From contig NZ_VTUX01000001.1 in assembly GCF_008370495.1 (NCBI RefSeq), forward strand, positions 310,001 through 374,000: a DNA stretch of 64,000 nt, read 5' to 3'. The notes below the pieces were generated by a model that worked only from the letters and a program-made list of their open reading frames with translations, ran no database searches and had not been told where the DNA came from. The first letter of the stretch is position 1, and each line of letters begins with the position of its first letter. A program made the position numbers and the translations under genes. This document shows, one piece after another, positions 18,109 to 27,120 of this stretch. Source of the stretch: Pseudohalioglobus sediminis (GTDB taxonomy: Bacteria; Pseudomonadota; Gammaproteobacteria; Pseudomonadales; Halieaceae).

Positions 18109-19341
18109 ATGTCCAATGTTTTCATACTCAAGAACGCGATCATCTTCGATGGCACGAATGAGGAACTGCTGCAGGGTGGCAGCGTGGTTGTCGAAGGCGA
18201 GCGAATTCGCGAAGTGTGCACCGGTACCGCAAAGGTGAGCGGTGCCACCGAGTTGGATCTCGGCGGTCGCTTTCTTATGCCGGGGCTTCTGGATCTGCAT
18301 TTTCACGCCTACTCCGCAAGTTTCAATCTAAACCAGCTTGACCGTATGCCAAAGCCCCTGCTGGTTGCCCATGCCACGAGAATTCTGGAAGGTGCCCTGC
18401 AGCGTGGCTTCACCACGGTGCGCGACCCCGGCGGCGGCGACGTCGGGCTCTCTCTGGCCATCGACCAGGGACTGATCGACGGACCGCGCTTTCTCTACGG
18501 CGGCAAGGCGCTGTCGCAGACTGGAGGCCACGGCGATTTCCGGCGCCACGATGAAGAGCAGCCCTGCGCCTGCGCGTATTCAGGCGTTATATGCCAGGTA
18601 GTGGATGGTGCCGACCAGGTTCGCAAACTCTGCCGTGATGAACTGCGCAAGGGCGCCCACCATATCAAGCTATTTATTTCCGGCGGCGTCACCTCTCCCA
18701 CCGACCCGATCTGGATGCCGCAATTCACCGATGCTGAAATACGCGCCGCTGTTGAAGAAGCAGAAACGCGGCGCAAGTATGTGGTGGTGCATTGCCTCTC
18801 AGACGACGGTGCCCAGCGCAGCGTGCGCAACGGTGTGAGGTCAATCGATCACGGCATGGATATCACCGATGACACTGCGCGCATGATCGCCGAGGCACCA
18901 GCGAGCTACGTGGTACCCACACTGGCCGTGGTGCGTGAGATCCTCGACCACGGTCCCACACTCGGCATGCACCCGGAGAGTCTGGAAAAGGTCAAGCCGA
19001 TCTATGCCCGGGCGCTGGAAAGCATCGAGAACTGCCAGAGGGCTGGTGTAAAACTAGGCATGGGAACCGACATTTTCGGCACCGATCACCACCACCTGCA
19101 GAGCCACGAGTTCGTGTATCGCAGTGAGGTGAGCAAGCCCATCGACATCCTGCGCTCGGCGACATCCATCAATGCCGAGATCGCGCAACTGGACGGCGAG
19201 GTGGGCTGCGTGGCCCCGGATGCCCTGGCAGACCTGGTGGTTCTGGATGGCAATCCCCTGGATGACCTGACCATTTTCCAGGATCCAGCGCGTATGCCGG
19301 TGATCCTCAAGGGCGGTGAATTCAAACGTAACGCACTGTGA
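18109..19341 (+). CDS. Metal-dependent amidohydrolase (imidazolonepropionase / Xaa-Pro dipeptidase type)
   Basis: A 410-residue TIM-barrel amidohydrolase with two-metal ligands in place: HFH (His64, His66), a carbamylation-candidate Lys187 in HIKLFISGG, His228 in VVVHCLS, His248 in IDHGM and Asp321 in GMGTD. It has the usual N- and C-terminal composite beta domain ending ADLVVLDGNPLDD. Relatives hydrolyse Xaa-Pro or Xaa-Arg dipeptides and N-acyl amino acids. No signal peptide is seen, so it should act in the cytoplasm on products that have been taken up. It follows the serine hydrolase gene by 25 bases and overlaps the next gene. Confidence 0.9.
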   Translation: MSNVFILKNAIIFDGTNEELLQGGSVVVEGERIREVCTGTAKVSGATELDLGGRFLMPGLLDLHFHAYSASFNLNQLDRMPKPLLVAHATRILEGALQRGFTTVRDPGGGDVGLSLAIDQGLIDGPRFLYGGKALSQTGGHGDFRRHDEEQPCACAYSGVICQVVDGADQVRKLCRDELRKGAHHIKLFISGGVTSPTDPIWMPQFTDAEIRAAVEEAETRRKYVVVHCLSDDGAQRSVRNGVRSIDHGMDITDDTARMIAEAPASYVVPTLAVVREILDHGPTLGMHPESLEKVKPIYARALESIENCQRAGVKLGMGTDIFGTDHHHLQSHEFVYRSEVSKPIDILRSATSINAEIAQLDGEVGCVAPDALADLVVLDGNPLDDLTIFQDPARMPVILKGGEFKRNAL

Positions 19342-20729
19342 TGACGGCCATCGACTACGGCGCGCTACGCCCGGCCCCGCTACCCGCGGATGCCAGGGCG
19401 CTGATGCGTTTCCTCTGGCACCAGCAGCTCTGCGTCGACACGCTCGGCTGGCTGGCGCGGCATACGCCCCTGTGGCGCTATCCCCAGGACCTGTTACTGG
19501 AGATGGACAGCACCTATTTCTGGTCCTACTGGATTCACAAGACCGGCAATCCCATTACCCGGGCCATGCGCGACTCGCGCCTGGAGCAGCACTTCGCCAG
19601 CGCGCGCCAGGCGCCGCCCGACCTGTTCCCGGCCGGTTTTGAAGCAGAGCATCGCGCCTCGATGAGTGCGGTCGGCGACCTCATTGCAACCAAAGGGCTG
19701 GAGCATTCCAGGGACAGCCTGTATACCGATATCGCGGACCTGGTATTCGACGCCGATATCCGTTATGCCAACTTTGAGTCGACGCTCAGTCGCACTGCCC
19801 CGAAAGACACGTTAATCCAGCCGGGCGAGACTCCCGAGATCAACGTGACACCCGAGCAGTACGAGGCCTTCATCGGCCACCAGGGACGCCACTACTCGAT
19901 GCTGCAGCTCGCCAACAACCATATTCTGGATTGCGGCCAGGCGGGCATCGATGTCACGCTCGAGCGTCTGGAGCGCGACGGCATCGACTGGGTCGGCATC
20001 AATCCCGAGGAATCCGACGCGGCGCAGGGCAGAATCATCGAGGTCAACGGCATCCGCATCGGCTGGGTGGCCTTCACCTTCAGCGTGAACTTCCGTCCCT
20101 TCCCGGAGGGCAAGGACTACCTGGTCAATTTTGTGCCCTTTCACCTCGAACGCAACCCCGATACCGCGGCGATTACGCGCCAGATCCGCTGGTGCCGGGA
20201 ACAGAATTGCGATGTGGTTATACTCGGCCTGCACTGGGGCCTGGAATTTGAGATCTACCCACACCCCGAGCAACTGCAGTGGGCGCGAGAATTCGCCGAG
20301 GCCGGCGCCGATCTGATCGTCTGCCACCACCCCCACGTGGTGCAGCCCATCGAGTACTACCGCACCCGGCGCGACCCGGCGCGCCACGTGCCCATCATCT
20401 ACAGCCTCGGCAACCTTATGCCGCTGATTCACCACCCGGCATCGGTGCTGAGCGCCGTCGCCCGCCTGGAACTGGTCAAGGGAAAGGTGGCAGGACGCAG
20501 CATGACCCTGCCGGGAGTCGTCAGCATGACGCCGGTGGCGCTGCTGGCTGAGCGACACGATGGCGAGGGGCTACGCCTGGCGCGACTCAGCTCGCTGGTG
20601 CAGGCTGAACTGTCTCCGGCAATGCGGGACTACACGCAAGCCGTCGAAGGCTTTGCCCATCTCGCCCTCGGTGACAGTTGGCGGGAGCCAGACAGCGTTT
20701 GCCCGGCAACAATCCCTGCCGCCTCATGA
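19341..20729 (+). CDS. CapA-family (PGA_cap) metallophosphoesterase-like protein
   Basis: About 462 residues with the calcineurin-like fold of CapA/PgsA proteins. Motifs are SAVGDLIATKG, ANFESTLS, LANNHILDCG and the block GLHWGLEFEIYPHPEQ followed by CHHPHVVQP, which supply metal-binding Asp, Asn and His residues. CapA homologues occur in poly-gamma-glutamate operons, but capB and capC are absent here, so capsule making is unlikely. There is no clear signal peptide. The start overlaps the previous stop as TGATG; a GTG at 19338 is the alternative. Its role may be hydrolysis of a phospho- or peptide-like intermediate. Confidence 0.8.
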   Translation: MTAIDYGALRPAPLPADARALMRFLWHQQLCVDTLGWLARHTPLWRYPQDLLLEMDSTYFWSYWIHKTGNPITRAMRDSRLEQHFASARQAPPDLFPAGFEAEHRASMSAVGDLIATKGLEHSRDSLYTDIADLVFDADIRYANFESTLSRTAPKDTLIQPGETPEINVTPEQYEAFIGHQGRHYSMLQLANNHILDCGQAGIDVTLERLERDGIDWVGINPEESDAAQGRIIEVNGIRIGWVAFTFSVNFRPFPEGKDYLVNFVPFHLERNPDTAAITRQIRWCREQNCDVVILGLHWGLEFEIYPHPEQLQWAREFAEAGADLIVCHHPHVVQPIEYYRTRRDPARHVPIIYSLGNLMPLIHHPASVLSAVARLELVKGKVAGRSMTLPGVVSMTPVALLAERHDGEGLRLARLSSLVQAELSPAMRDYTQAVEGFAHLALGDSWREPDSVCPATIPAAS

Positions 20730-21856
20730 GCAGCCTCATCGCCGCGGATAACCATCCCCTGGTGCTGGCCGTACTGCTGAGCATTCTCGCGCTGGGTGTA
20801 TGGATGGAGACGCGGCCCCGGCTGGCCCAGTTCGGCATTCTCAGCATCATCTTGCTCAGCGCCCTGCTCGGTGCACTGCAGGTGCTGCCGCGGCAGTCCG
20901 AGTTGTACACGCTCGCAAGCCACTACCTCTTGCCCCTGTCGATTCCCATGCTGCTGTTTCGTGCTGATCTGGTGCAGATATGGCGGGAGTCGGGGCGACT
21001 GCTCATCGCCTTCATGGCCGCTGCGCTGGCCACGGTCATCGGCGCGCTGATTGCGCTGAGCGTGGTCACACCCGGCAAAGACGGCGGCGTCTGGCTGGGG
21101 ATCATGACTGCCGGGTTTATCGGCGGCAGCGCCAATACCGCCGCCGTCGCCGCCGCAATGGGCAAGGCCTCCGACCCCTTCATGGGCGTGATGGTCGCAG
21201 CCGCCTATACCGTCGGCTTGAGCTACCTGGCCTTCCTTTTGCTGTTACCCGGCATTCGTCCCCTGTGGCGTCTGCTCAATCCACCGCAACAGCGGGATGC
21301 ATCCGCGAACGTTCCGCTGCGCAGGCCGGAAAGCCAGGTAAGCGCTTTCTCCCTCGCCGCTGCGCTGGCCCTCAGCGCCATGATCGTCGCGCTTGGCGAG
21401 TGGCTGTACGTGCTCAGCGGCCAGGGCGCCGTCAAATACCTGGTGATTACCGTACTCAGCGTGGCCTTTGCCAGCCTACTGCCGCGGCAGGCGCAGAAAC
21501 TGCACGGACACTATGAGCTTGGCCAGGTCATGATCTACCTGTTCTTCGCCGTGCTGGGTGCCCAGGTCGACTTTGCGCTGGCCTTTGGGCCAGAAGGTCG
21601 CGACGTCGTATTGTTCTGCGCGCTGCTGCTGGCCAGCCACTTTGTCCTGCTGGCACTGTTTGGAAGACTCATGCGCCTCAGCGGCAGCGAGGTGCTGATC
21701 GCCTCCAATGCCTGCATCCTCGGCCCACCCTCGGCGGCGGCCATGGCCGTGTCCCGGGGCTGGCACCACCTCACCACCCCGGGTATTCTCTGCGGGCTGC
21801 TTGGCTATGCTATCGCCAATATCGTTGGTATAGCCCTGGCTAAATTCGTCGGCTGA
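20726..21856 (+). CDS. DUF819 family integral membrane protein
   Basis: About 376 residues and mostly hydrophobic, with roughly ten membrane helices. The conserved DUF819 (YjcL-like) stretch GIMTAGFIGGSANTAAVAAAMG is present, as is a late ILGPPSAAAMAV segment. DUF819 proteins resemble anion or amino-acid transporters but none is well characterised. The ATG at 20726 overlaps the CapA-like stop (ATGA) and is taken as the start instead of the longer frame from 20678. Its place at the end of the operon suggests export or import of a pathway compound across the inner membrane. Confidence 0.82.
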   Translation: MSSLIAADNHPLVLAVLLSILALGVWMETRPRLAQFGILSIILLSALLGALQVLPRQSELYTLASHYLLPLSIPMLLFRADLVQIWRESGRLLIAFMAAALATVIGALIALSVVTPGKDGGVWLGIMTAGFIGGSANTAAVAAAMGKASDPFMGVMVAAAYTVGLSYLAFLLLLPGIRPLWRLLNPPQQRDASANVPLRRPESQVSAFSLAAALALSAMIVALGEWLYVLSGQGAVKYLVITVLSVAFASLLPRQAQKLHGHYELGQVMIYLFFAVLGAQVDFALAFGPEGRDVVLFCALLLASHFVLLALFGRLMRLSGSEVLIASNACILGPPSAAAMAVSRGWHHLTTPGILCGLLGYAIANIVGIALAKFVG

Positions 21857-21902
21857 GGCCACTGAGCGCTGAGAAGACCCCAGGCACCCATGGATTGAGC
21901 AG

Positions 21903-22718
21903 ATGCGAGACTTCAAGCAAAAAGTAGCGGTGGTAACCGGCGGCGCCTCAGGAATCGGGCAGGCCCTGGCGCTGGAACTGGCGCGCCGGGGCGCCGATGT
22001 CGCCTATTGCGACGTGGCAGACCTGGGGCAGACCGATAAACTCATGGCGGCGTTGCCGGGACGGCATCTTTCGGCACGGGTCGATATCAGTGACCGCGCC
22101 GCCGTGGCGGCGTTTCGCGAGCAGGTACTGGCGCAATATGATCATGTGGATGTGCTGATCAACAACGCGGGGATCGCCCTGGGCGACCGGACCTTCCCCG
22201 AGCTCACGCAACAGGACCTGGAGAAAATTACCGGGGTGAACTACTGGGGCGTGGTGCATACGACGCAGCTATTTTATCCCGACCTGCTGGAAAGGCCGCA
22301 GTCAGCGCTGGTCAACCTGTCCAGCGCCCAGGGTATTCTCGCCCTGCCCTACCTGGTGCCCTACTGCACGACCAAGTTCGCGGTGCGCGGGTTTACCGAG
22401 GCCCTGCGGGTGGAACACACCGTTCGCGGCCTGGAGCATATGTCCATCCACTGTGTGCATCCCGGTGCCGTGGCAACCGACATCACCCGGAATGCGGATT
22501 ACCAGGGCGAGAATTCACAGCGCTTTCACGAGGAGTTGCAACAGGGGGTCAAGCCCGAGCGCGCCGCGCAACTGATTCTGCGAGGCGTGAGTAAGGGCAA
22601 GGGGCGTATCTTCATCGGCAACGGGATCTGGAACGACCGCCTGGCGCGCTGGTTTCCGAATACCTACCCTGGCCTCATCAAACGCATCATGCGCCTGACC
22701 GGGGTGGCTATTCGCTAG
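21903..22718 (+). CDS. Short-chain dehydrogenase/reductase
   Basis: A 271-residue classical SDR. It has the cofactor motif TGGASGIG (residues 12-19), an Asp after the second strand (CDVAD) that favours NAD(H), NNAG, a catalytic Ser in NLSSAQG and the Y-x-x-x-K pair in YCTTK. The substrate is not identifiable. It lies 46 bases after the DUF819 gene on the same strand and may be the last gene of that operon or separately expressed. A GC-rich hairpin region follows it. Confidence 0.85.
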   Translation: MRDFKQKVAVVTGGASGIGQALALELARRGADVAYCDVADLGQTDKLMAALPGRHLSARVDISDRAAVAAFREQVLAQYDHVDVLINNAGIALGDRTFPELTQQDLEKITGVNYWGVVHTTQLFYPDLLERPQSALVNLSSAQGILALPYLVPYCTTKFAVRGFTEALRVEHTVRGLEHMSIHCVHPGAVATDITRNADYQGENSQRFHEELQQGVKPERAAQLILRGVSKGKGRIFIGNGIWNDRLARWFPNTYPGLIKRIMRLTGVAIR

Positions 22719-22777
22719 CGGGTGTGCGTCGGGAAACGCAGGCATTTCTAACAAACCGTGATTCCCGCTCAGCCGGT

Positions 22778-22837
22778 GATTCGCCTTCGCGGAATCCATA
22801 TATGAATTACTTACTGGACCCCCGCCTGCGCGGGGGT
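22778..22837. repeat. Two short GC-rich intergenic hairpins
   Basis: GATTCGC-CTTC-GCGGAATC (22778-22796) and ACCCCCGC-CTGC-GCGGGGGT (22818-22837) each fold into a tight stem-loop. They resemble the dispersed intergenic hairpins common in proteobacteria. They lie after the SDR stop without a clear T-run, so may act as 3'-end stabilisers or weak terminators. The surrounding 22719-22965 shows no convincing gene. Confidence 0.5.
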
Positions 22838-22965
22838 GACGAAGCGCGGTGTTTCCGGGCGCCGGCAGATCGCCAGCGCGGTGGGTGACAAAAAGGTGCA
22901 TCGCTTGCACCGCCACCACGGTCCCTGATTGACAAAACACCGGGGCGCCCCCACAATCCCCGCCC

Positions 22966-23087
22966 GTACCAGGTGCCTGCCGCAGTGAACGCTGCTGGGT
23001 AGGTTAAATGGGAAGTGTGGTGAAACGCCACCGCTGCCCCCGCAACGGTATGCAGTTGCAAGACTGTGAGCCCGAAACCTGCCTGGA
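22966..23087 (+). ncRNA. Cobalamin riboswitch
   Basis: The segment has the classic elements of the adenosylcobalamin riboswitch in order. They are a 5' arm with CAGGTGCCTGC, then GGTTAAATGGGAAG, GTGGTGAAACGCCAC, the strongly conserved CGCTGCCCCCGCAACGGTA, and a 3' B12-box region GAGCCCGAAACCTGCCTG. The 5' and 3' ends can pair to close the structure. It ends about 110 bases before the btuB ATG, and the leader between them can hold the expression platform. It should switch off the whole btuB-to-btuF operon when B12 is plentiful. Confidence 0.93.
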
Positions 23088-23198
23088 CATTTTGCACCGA
23101 TGGAGCGGAGGGCTTCATTAAAGGTTGCACGATGCCCCCATCGCGTTCCCTGATCCCCTCCCTCAATCGCCTACATTATTTCGGCATTGAGGATCGAC

Positions 23199-25037
23199 AT
23201 GTACTACAAAAACATACTGCCAGCCGCCGCGCTCGGCGCACTGGTGACCCTACCTACCCTGGCCAACGACAAGTTGGAAGAGATCATCGTGACCTCCTCG
23301 CGGGTGGAGATGCCACTGCGACAGGTGGGCACTTCCGTATCGGTGCTCAACGGTGAGGACATTCGCGCCCTGGGCTTCAACTCCATGCTAGACGTATTGC
23401 GTACCATGCCCGCCGTGGGCGTCAGCAATACCGGCGGCGCTGGCAAGGTGTCGACGCTGCGCATTCGCGGTGCCGACGGCTACCGCACGCTGCTGCTCAT
23501 TGACGGCATTGATGTCAGCGACACCTCCAGCCCGCAGTTCCTGCCGCGCATGGAGCAGGTGCTCAGCAGTGGTATCGGCCGCGTGGAGGTACTGCGCGGA
23601 CCGCAGGGCCTGATGTACGGCGCCGACTCCGGCGGCGTGGTCAGCATGACCACCACCCAGGCCGGTGATGGCTTCGGCGGAGACATCAGCGCCGAGGGCG
23701 GCCGCTATGGCACCCGGCAATATGCGGCCAGCGTCGGCTATGGTGGCGACAGCATCGACGGCAACCTGTCACTGACCGATTACGACACCGATGGCTTCAA
23801 CGCCCGCACCGACGACACCAGCCTCCGTGACGACGACGGCTACGGCAATACCACCGTGCACGGGCGCCTGGGCTGGAACGCTACCGACAGCCTGCGCCTG
23901 GAACTGGTCGGCCGCGACGTGGACGGTGAAAGCGAATACGACAACTGCTTCAACAGCAGCTTCCTGCCCACCAACAACTGTACCAGCGAATACCAGCAAC
24001 AGGCCTGGCGCGGCGGCATACGCCACCAGGGTGAGCGCTTTGCCAATGAACTGGCCTACAGTGAGAGCGACACCGAGAACCGCGACTACAGCGACGGCGG
24101 CTTCGCTTTCGGCGGCGAGGGCAAGCTGGAAAAATGGAGCTACCTGGGCAGCTTTGCGGCCAGTGACGCCACGCGCCTGGTCTACGGCGCCGACTGGCGC
24201 ACCGATACGCGGGACGACAGCGGCGGGCGCCAGCAGCGCGACCAGGACGGTTACTACCTGGAATACCAGGGCGACCTGTCCAACCGCTTCTTCGTCACCG
24301 CCGGCGCCCGCTACGACGACAACGAAGACTTTGGCGACTACACCACATGGCGTGTCAGCGGTGCCTACCTGATCCCGGCGAGCAGTGGCGAGATCAAGCT
24401 GCGCGGCACCTACGGCACCGGCTTCCGGGCGCCCAGCCTGTACGAGATCGGCTACAATGCCGGTGACTTTGGCAATGGCGTGACCCTGGATGCAGAAGAA
24501 AGTGAGGGCTACGACCTGGCGATTTCCTGGTTCGGCAACAACGGCCTCTACCTGGAAGCGGTGTACTTCGAACAGACCCTGGACAAGCCCATCTTCTTTG
24601 ACCTGGTCAATTTCAGTGGCTACCTGCAGGGCGGTGGCGAAGCCGAATCATCGGGTGTCGAGCTGATCGCCGAGTGGCCGCTGTTGCCAGGCCTGGCGCT
24701 GACAGGCAATTACACCTACAACGACGCAGAAACCAGCGATGGCGATGTCGCCGCGCGCCGGCCTGAGCACCTCGCCAACCTGGGCCTGACTTGGCAGGGT
24801 CTGGAAGATCGCCTGAAGCTCGGCGTTCACGCCAGACTGGCGCGCGACGCCAACGAAACCGATGGAGAGCCGCTGGACGACTACGAGGTGATCAACTTCA
24901 ATGCCAGCTTCACCCTGTTCCAGAGCCTCGAGCTCTTCGGGCGCGTGGAGAACCTGCTGGACGAGGACTACCAGGAAGTGCGCGGCTTCAACACCAGCGG
25001 CGCCGCGGCCTATGCCGGTGTGCGCTACAGCTTCTAG
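23199..25037 (+). CDS. btuB: TonB-dependent vitamin B12 receptor BtuB
   Basis: A 612-residue outer-membrane receptor. The signal peptide (MYYKNILPAAALGALVTLPTLA) leads to a TonB-box-like EEIIVTSSR, and the plug contains LRIRGADGYRTLLLIDGIDV and VEVLRGPQGLMYGADSGGVV. The barrel ends AGVRYSF. Length and plug sequence match BtuB rather than the larger receptors of this window, and the riboswitch directly upstream supports corrinoid as the ligand. The ATG at 23199 follows a TTGAGGA ribosome-binding site. Eleven bases separate it from cobO. Confidence 0.92.
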   Translation: MYYKNILPAAALGALVTLPTLANDKLEEIIVTSSRVEMPLRQVGTSVSVLNGEDIRALGFNSMLDVLRTMPAVGVSNTGGAGKVSTLRIRGADGYRTLLLIDGIDVSDTSSPQFLPRMEQVLSSGIGRVEVLRGPQGLMYGADSGGVVSMTTTQAGDGFGGDISAEGGRYGTRQYAASVGYGGDSIDGNLSLTDYDTDGFNARTDDTSLRDDDGYGNTTVHGRLGWNATDSLRLELVGRDVDGESEYDNCFNSSFLPTNNCTSEYQQQAWRGGIRHQGERFANELAYSESDTENRDYSDGGFAFGGEGKLEKWSYLGSFAASDATRLVYGADWRTDTRDDSGGRQQRDQDGYYLEYQGDLSNRFFVTAGARYDDNEDFGDYTTWRVSGAYLIPASSGEIKLRGTYGTGFRAPSLYEIGYNAGDFGNGVTLDAEESEGYDLAISWFGNNGLYLEAVYFEQTLDKPIFFDLVNFSGYLQGGGEAESSGVELIAEWPLLPGLALTGNYTYNDAETSDGDVAARRPEHLANLGLTWQGLEDRLKLGVHARLARDANETDGEPLDDYEVINFNASFTLFQSLELFGRVENLLDEDYQEVRGFNTSGAAAYAGVRYSF

Positions 25038-25048
25038 GAGAATGCGGC

Positions 25049-25657
25049 ATGAGTGACGAACGCAAGAACGCCAAGCACAAGGCGGCGATGGAGAAGCAGA
25101 AGACAAAGGTCGATGCCAATATCGAGGCTGCCGATCAAGAGCGCGGCGTCGCCATCCTGCTCACCGGCAACGGCAAGGGCAAATCCAGCTCCGCCTTCGG
25201 TATGGTCATGCGCGCCCTCGGCTACGGCCACAAGGTGGGCGTGGTGCAGTTCATCAAGGGGCAGCAACTGTCCGGCGAGGAAATCTACCTCAAGGAACAC
25301 TGCCCGCAGGTCAGTTTCTACCAGATGGGCACCGGCTTCACCTGGGACACCCAGGATCGCGAAGCCGACATCAAAGCTGCAAAAGATACCTGGGCAGTGG
25401 CCCTGCCCATGCTGGGCGACCCGTCCTACGACCTGGTGGTCCTGGACGAACTCACCTATATGCTGGCATACAACTACCTGCCCGAAGATGAAGTGATTGC
25501 GGCGCTGCGGGACCGTCCGCGTGAACAGAGCGTGGTGGTCACCGGGCGCGGTGGCGGCTCCGCACTGCAGGAGATTATGGACACGGTCTCCGAGGTCAAG
25601 GAGATCAAACATGCTTTCACCGCCGGCATCAAAGCGCGTAAGGGCGTGGATTACTGA
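25049..25657 (+). CDS. cobO: Corrinoid adenosyltransferase (CobO/BtuR type)
   Basis: A 202-residue ATP:cob(I)alamin adenosyltransferase that attaches the 5'-deoxyadenosyl group to reduced corrinoids. The P-loop is [13 protein letters not shown] (residues 39-51), followed by GVVQFIKG, the Walker-B-like YDLVVLDEL and VVVTGRGG. A charged, lysine-rich N-terminus of about 30 residues matches the N-terminal helix of BtuR. The ATG at 25049 with TAGGAG upstream is chosen; the frame is open far upstream, but that part overlaps btuB. Confidence 0.94.
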   Translation: MSDERKNAKHKAAMEKQKTKVDANIEAADQERGVAILLTGNGKGKSSSAFGMVMRALGYGHKVGVVQFIKGQQLSGEEIYLKEHCPQVSFYQMGTGFTWDTQDREADIKAAKDTWAVALPMLGDPSYDLVVLDELTYMLAYNYLPEDEVIAALRDRPREQSVVVTGRGGGSALQEIMDTVSEVKEIKHAFTAGIKARKGVDY

Positions 25658-25659
25658 CC

Positions 25660-27120
25660 GTGCCCGGCGCGCTGATGGTGCAGGGAACCACCTCGGACGC
25701 CGGTAAGAGCGTGCTGGTGGCGGGCCTGTGCCGCGTGCTGGCTCGCCGCGGGCTATCGGTGGCGCCCTTCAAGCCGCAGAACATGTCCCTGAACAGCGCA
25801 GTGACACCCGAGGGCGGCGAAATCGGCCGCGCCCAGGCACTGCAGGCCCAGGCTGCCGGCATCCCGGCGCATACAGACATGAATCCCGTCCTGCTGAAAC
25901 CCACCTCGGACCAGCGCGCGCAGGTGGTGCTGGCCGGGCAGCCGCTGCAGCACATGGATGCCATGGACTATCACCAGTACAAGACACTGGCGATGGACAC
26001 GGTAATGGCCGCCTGGCGGCGACTGCAGCAACGCCACGAGTATCTGCTGGTGGAAGGCGCCGGCAGCCCGGCAGAGGTCAACCTGCGCGATCGCGATATT
26101 GCCAACATGGGCTTCGCCGAGCGCGCCGATGTGCCGGTGATCATCGTCGCCGACATTGATCGCGGTGGCGTGTTCGCGCAACTGGTGGGCACGCTGGAGC
26201 TGCTCTCGGCCAGCGAGCGGAAACGCGTATGTGGCTTTGTGATTAACCGCTTCCGCGGCGACATCGCCTTGCTGGAACCGGGTCTCGATTGGCTGGAACA
26301 ACGCACTGGCAAGCCGGTGCTTGGCGTGCTGCCCTACCTGCACAACCTGCGGCTGGACGCGGAGGACGCCATCGATGTCAGCCAGGGTGACAAGGACGCG
26401 GCGCGCATCCGGGTAGTGGTGCCGGCCCTGCCACGAATTTCCAACCACACCGATTTCGATGCCCTGCGCCTGCACCCGCAGGCGGAGGTCGTTTACGTTG
26501 CCCAGGGGCAGGCGCCGCCCCCCGGCGACCTGGTCATCCTGCCCGGCAGTAAAAACGTGCGCGCCGATCTCGACTGGCTGCGCGACAACGGCTGGGAGCA
26601 ATATTTGCAGCGCCACCTGCGCTACGGCGGCAAGCTGCTGGGCATCTGCGGCGGACTGCAGATGCTGGGCGACGCCATCCACGACCCGCAAGGTATCGAG
26701 GGGCAAGCCGGCAGCAGCCGCGGCCTGCAACTGCTCGATGTCAGCAGCACCCTGCAGGCCGGCAAGATCCTGCGCCAGGCCGGCGGCTACAGCGAGCTGC
26801 TGCGCACCCGCCTCGCCGGCTACGAGATTCACTGCGGGCAGACCACCCGCGGCCAGGCCGTGCCGCACTTTGCGTTGCTGGATGACGGCCGGGAAGATGG
26901 CGCCGTCTCCGCCGATGGGCAGATCGCCGGCACCTACCTGCACGGGTTGCTGGACACGCCCGTAGCCTGCGCAGCGCTGCTGCGCTGGGCGGGGCTGGAA
27001 ACGGCCCGCGCAGTAGACCGCGACAGCATTCGCGAGCAGGAACTGGAGCGGCTGGCGGACTGCATCGAACAGCACCTGGACCTGCCGGGCCTGTTCCCGG
27101 CCTGCTTCGAGGCCGCATGA
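25660..27120 (+). CDS. cobQ: Cobyric acid synthase CobQ
   Basis: Glutamine-dependent amidotransferase that amidates four side chains of adenosylcobyrinic acid a,c-diamide. The N-terminal dethiobiotin-synthetase-like domain has [13 protein letters not shown] (residues 7-19) and [20 protein letters not shown]. The C-terminal glutaminase domain has the nucleophile Cys330 in [11 protein letters not shown] and the catalytic His in TYLHGLLD. Length 486 is normal. The start is GTG at 25660, two bases after the cobO stop. Finding CobQ next to the uptake genes, without ring-building genes, suggests salvage of incomplete corrinoids. Confidence 0.95.
   Translation: MPGALMVQGTTSDAGKSVLVAGLCRVLARRGLSVAPFKPQNMSLNSAVTPEGGEIGRAQALQAQAAGIPAHTDMNPVLLKPTSDQRAQVVLAGQPLQHMDAMDYHQYKTLAMDTVMAAWRRLQQRHEYLLVEGAGSPAEVNLRDRDIANMGFAERADVPVIIVADIDRGGVFAQLVGTLELLSASERKRVCGFVINRFRGDIALLEPGLDWLEQRTGKPVLGVLPYLHNLRLDAEDAIDVSQGDKDAARIRVVVPALPRISNHTDFDALRLHPQAEVVYVAQGQAPPPGDLVILPGSKNVRADLDWLRDNGWEQYLQRHLRYGGKLLGICGGLQMLGDAIHDPQGIEGQAGSSRGLQLLDVSSTLQAGKILRQAGGYSELLRTRLAGYEIHCGQTTRGQAVPHFALLDDGREDGAVSADGQIAGTYLHGLLDTPVACAALLRWAGLETARAVDRDSIREQELERLADCIEQHLDLPGLFPACFEAA

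Noticed and set aside
22719-22965. Possible small genes between the SDR and the riboswitch (for example minus-strand frames around 22515-23166)
   Set aside because: These frames overlap the hairpins, the riboswitch and the SDR gene, and have no ribosome-binding site or domain.
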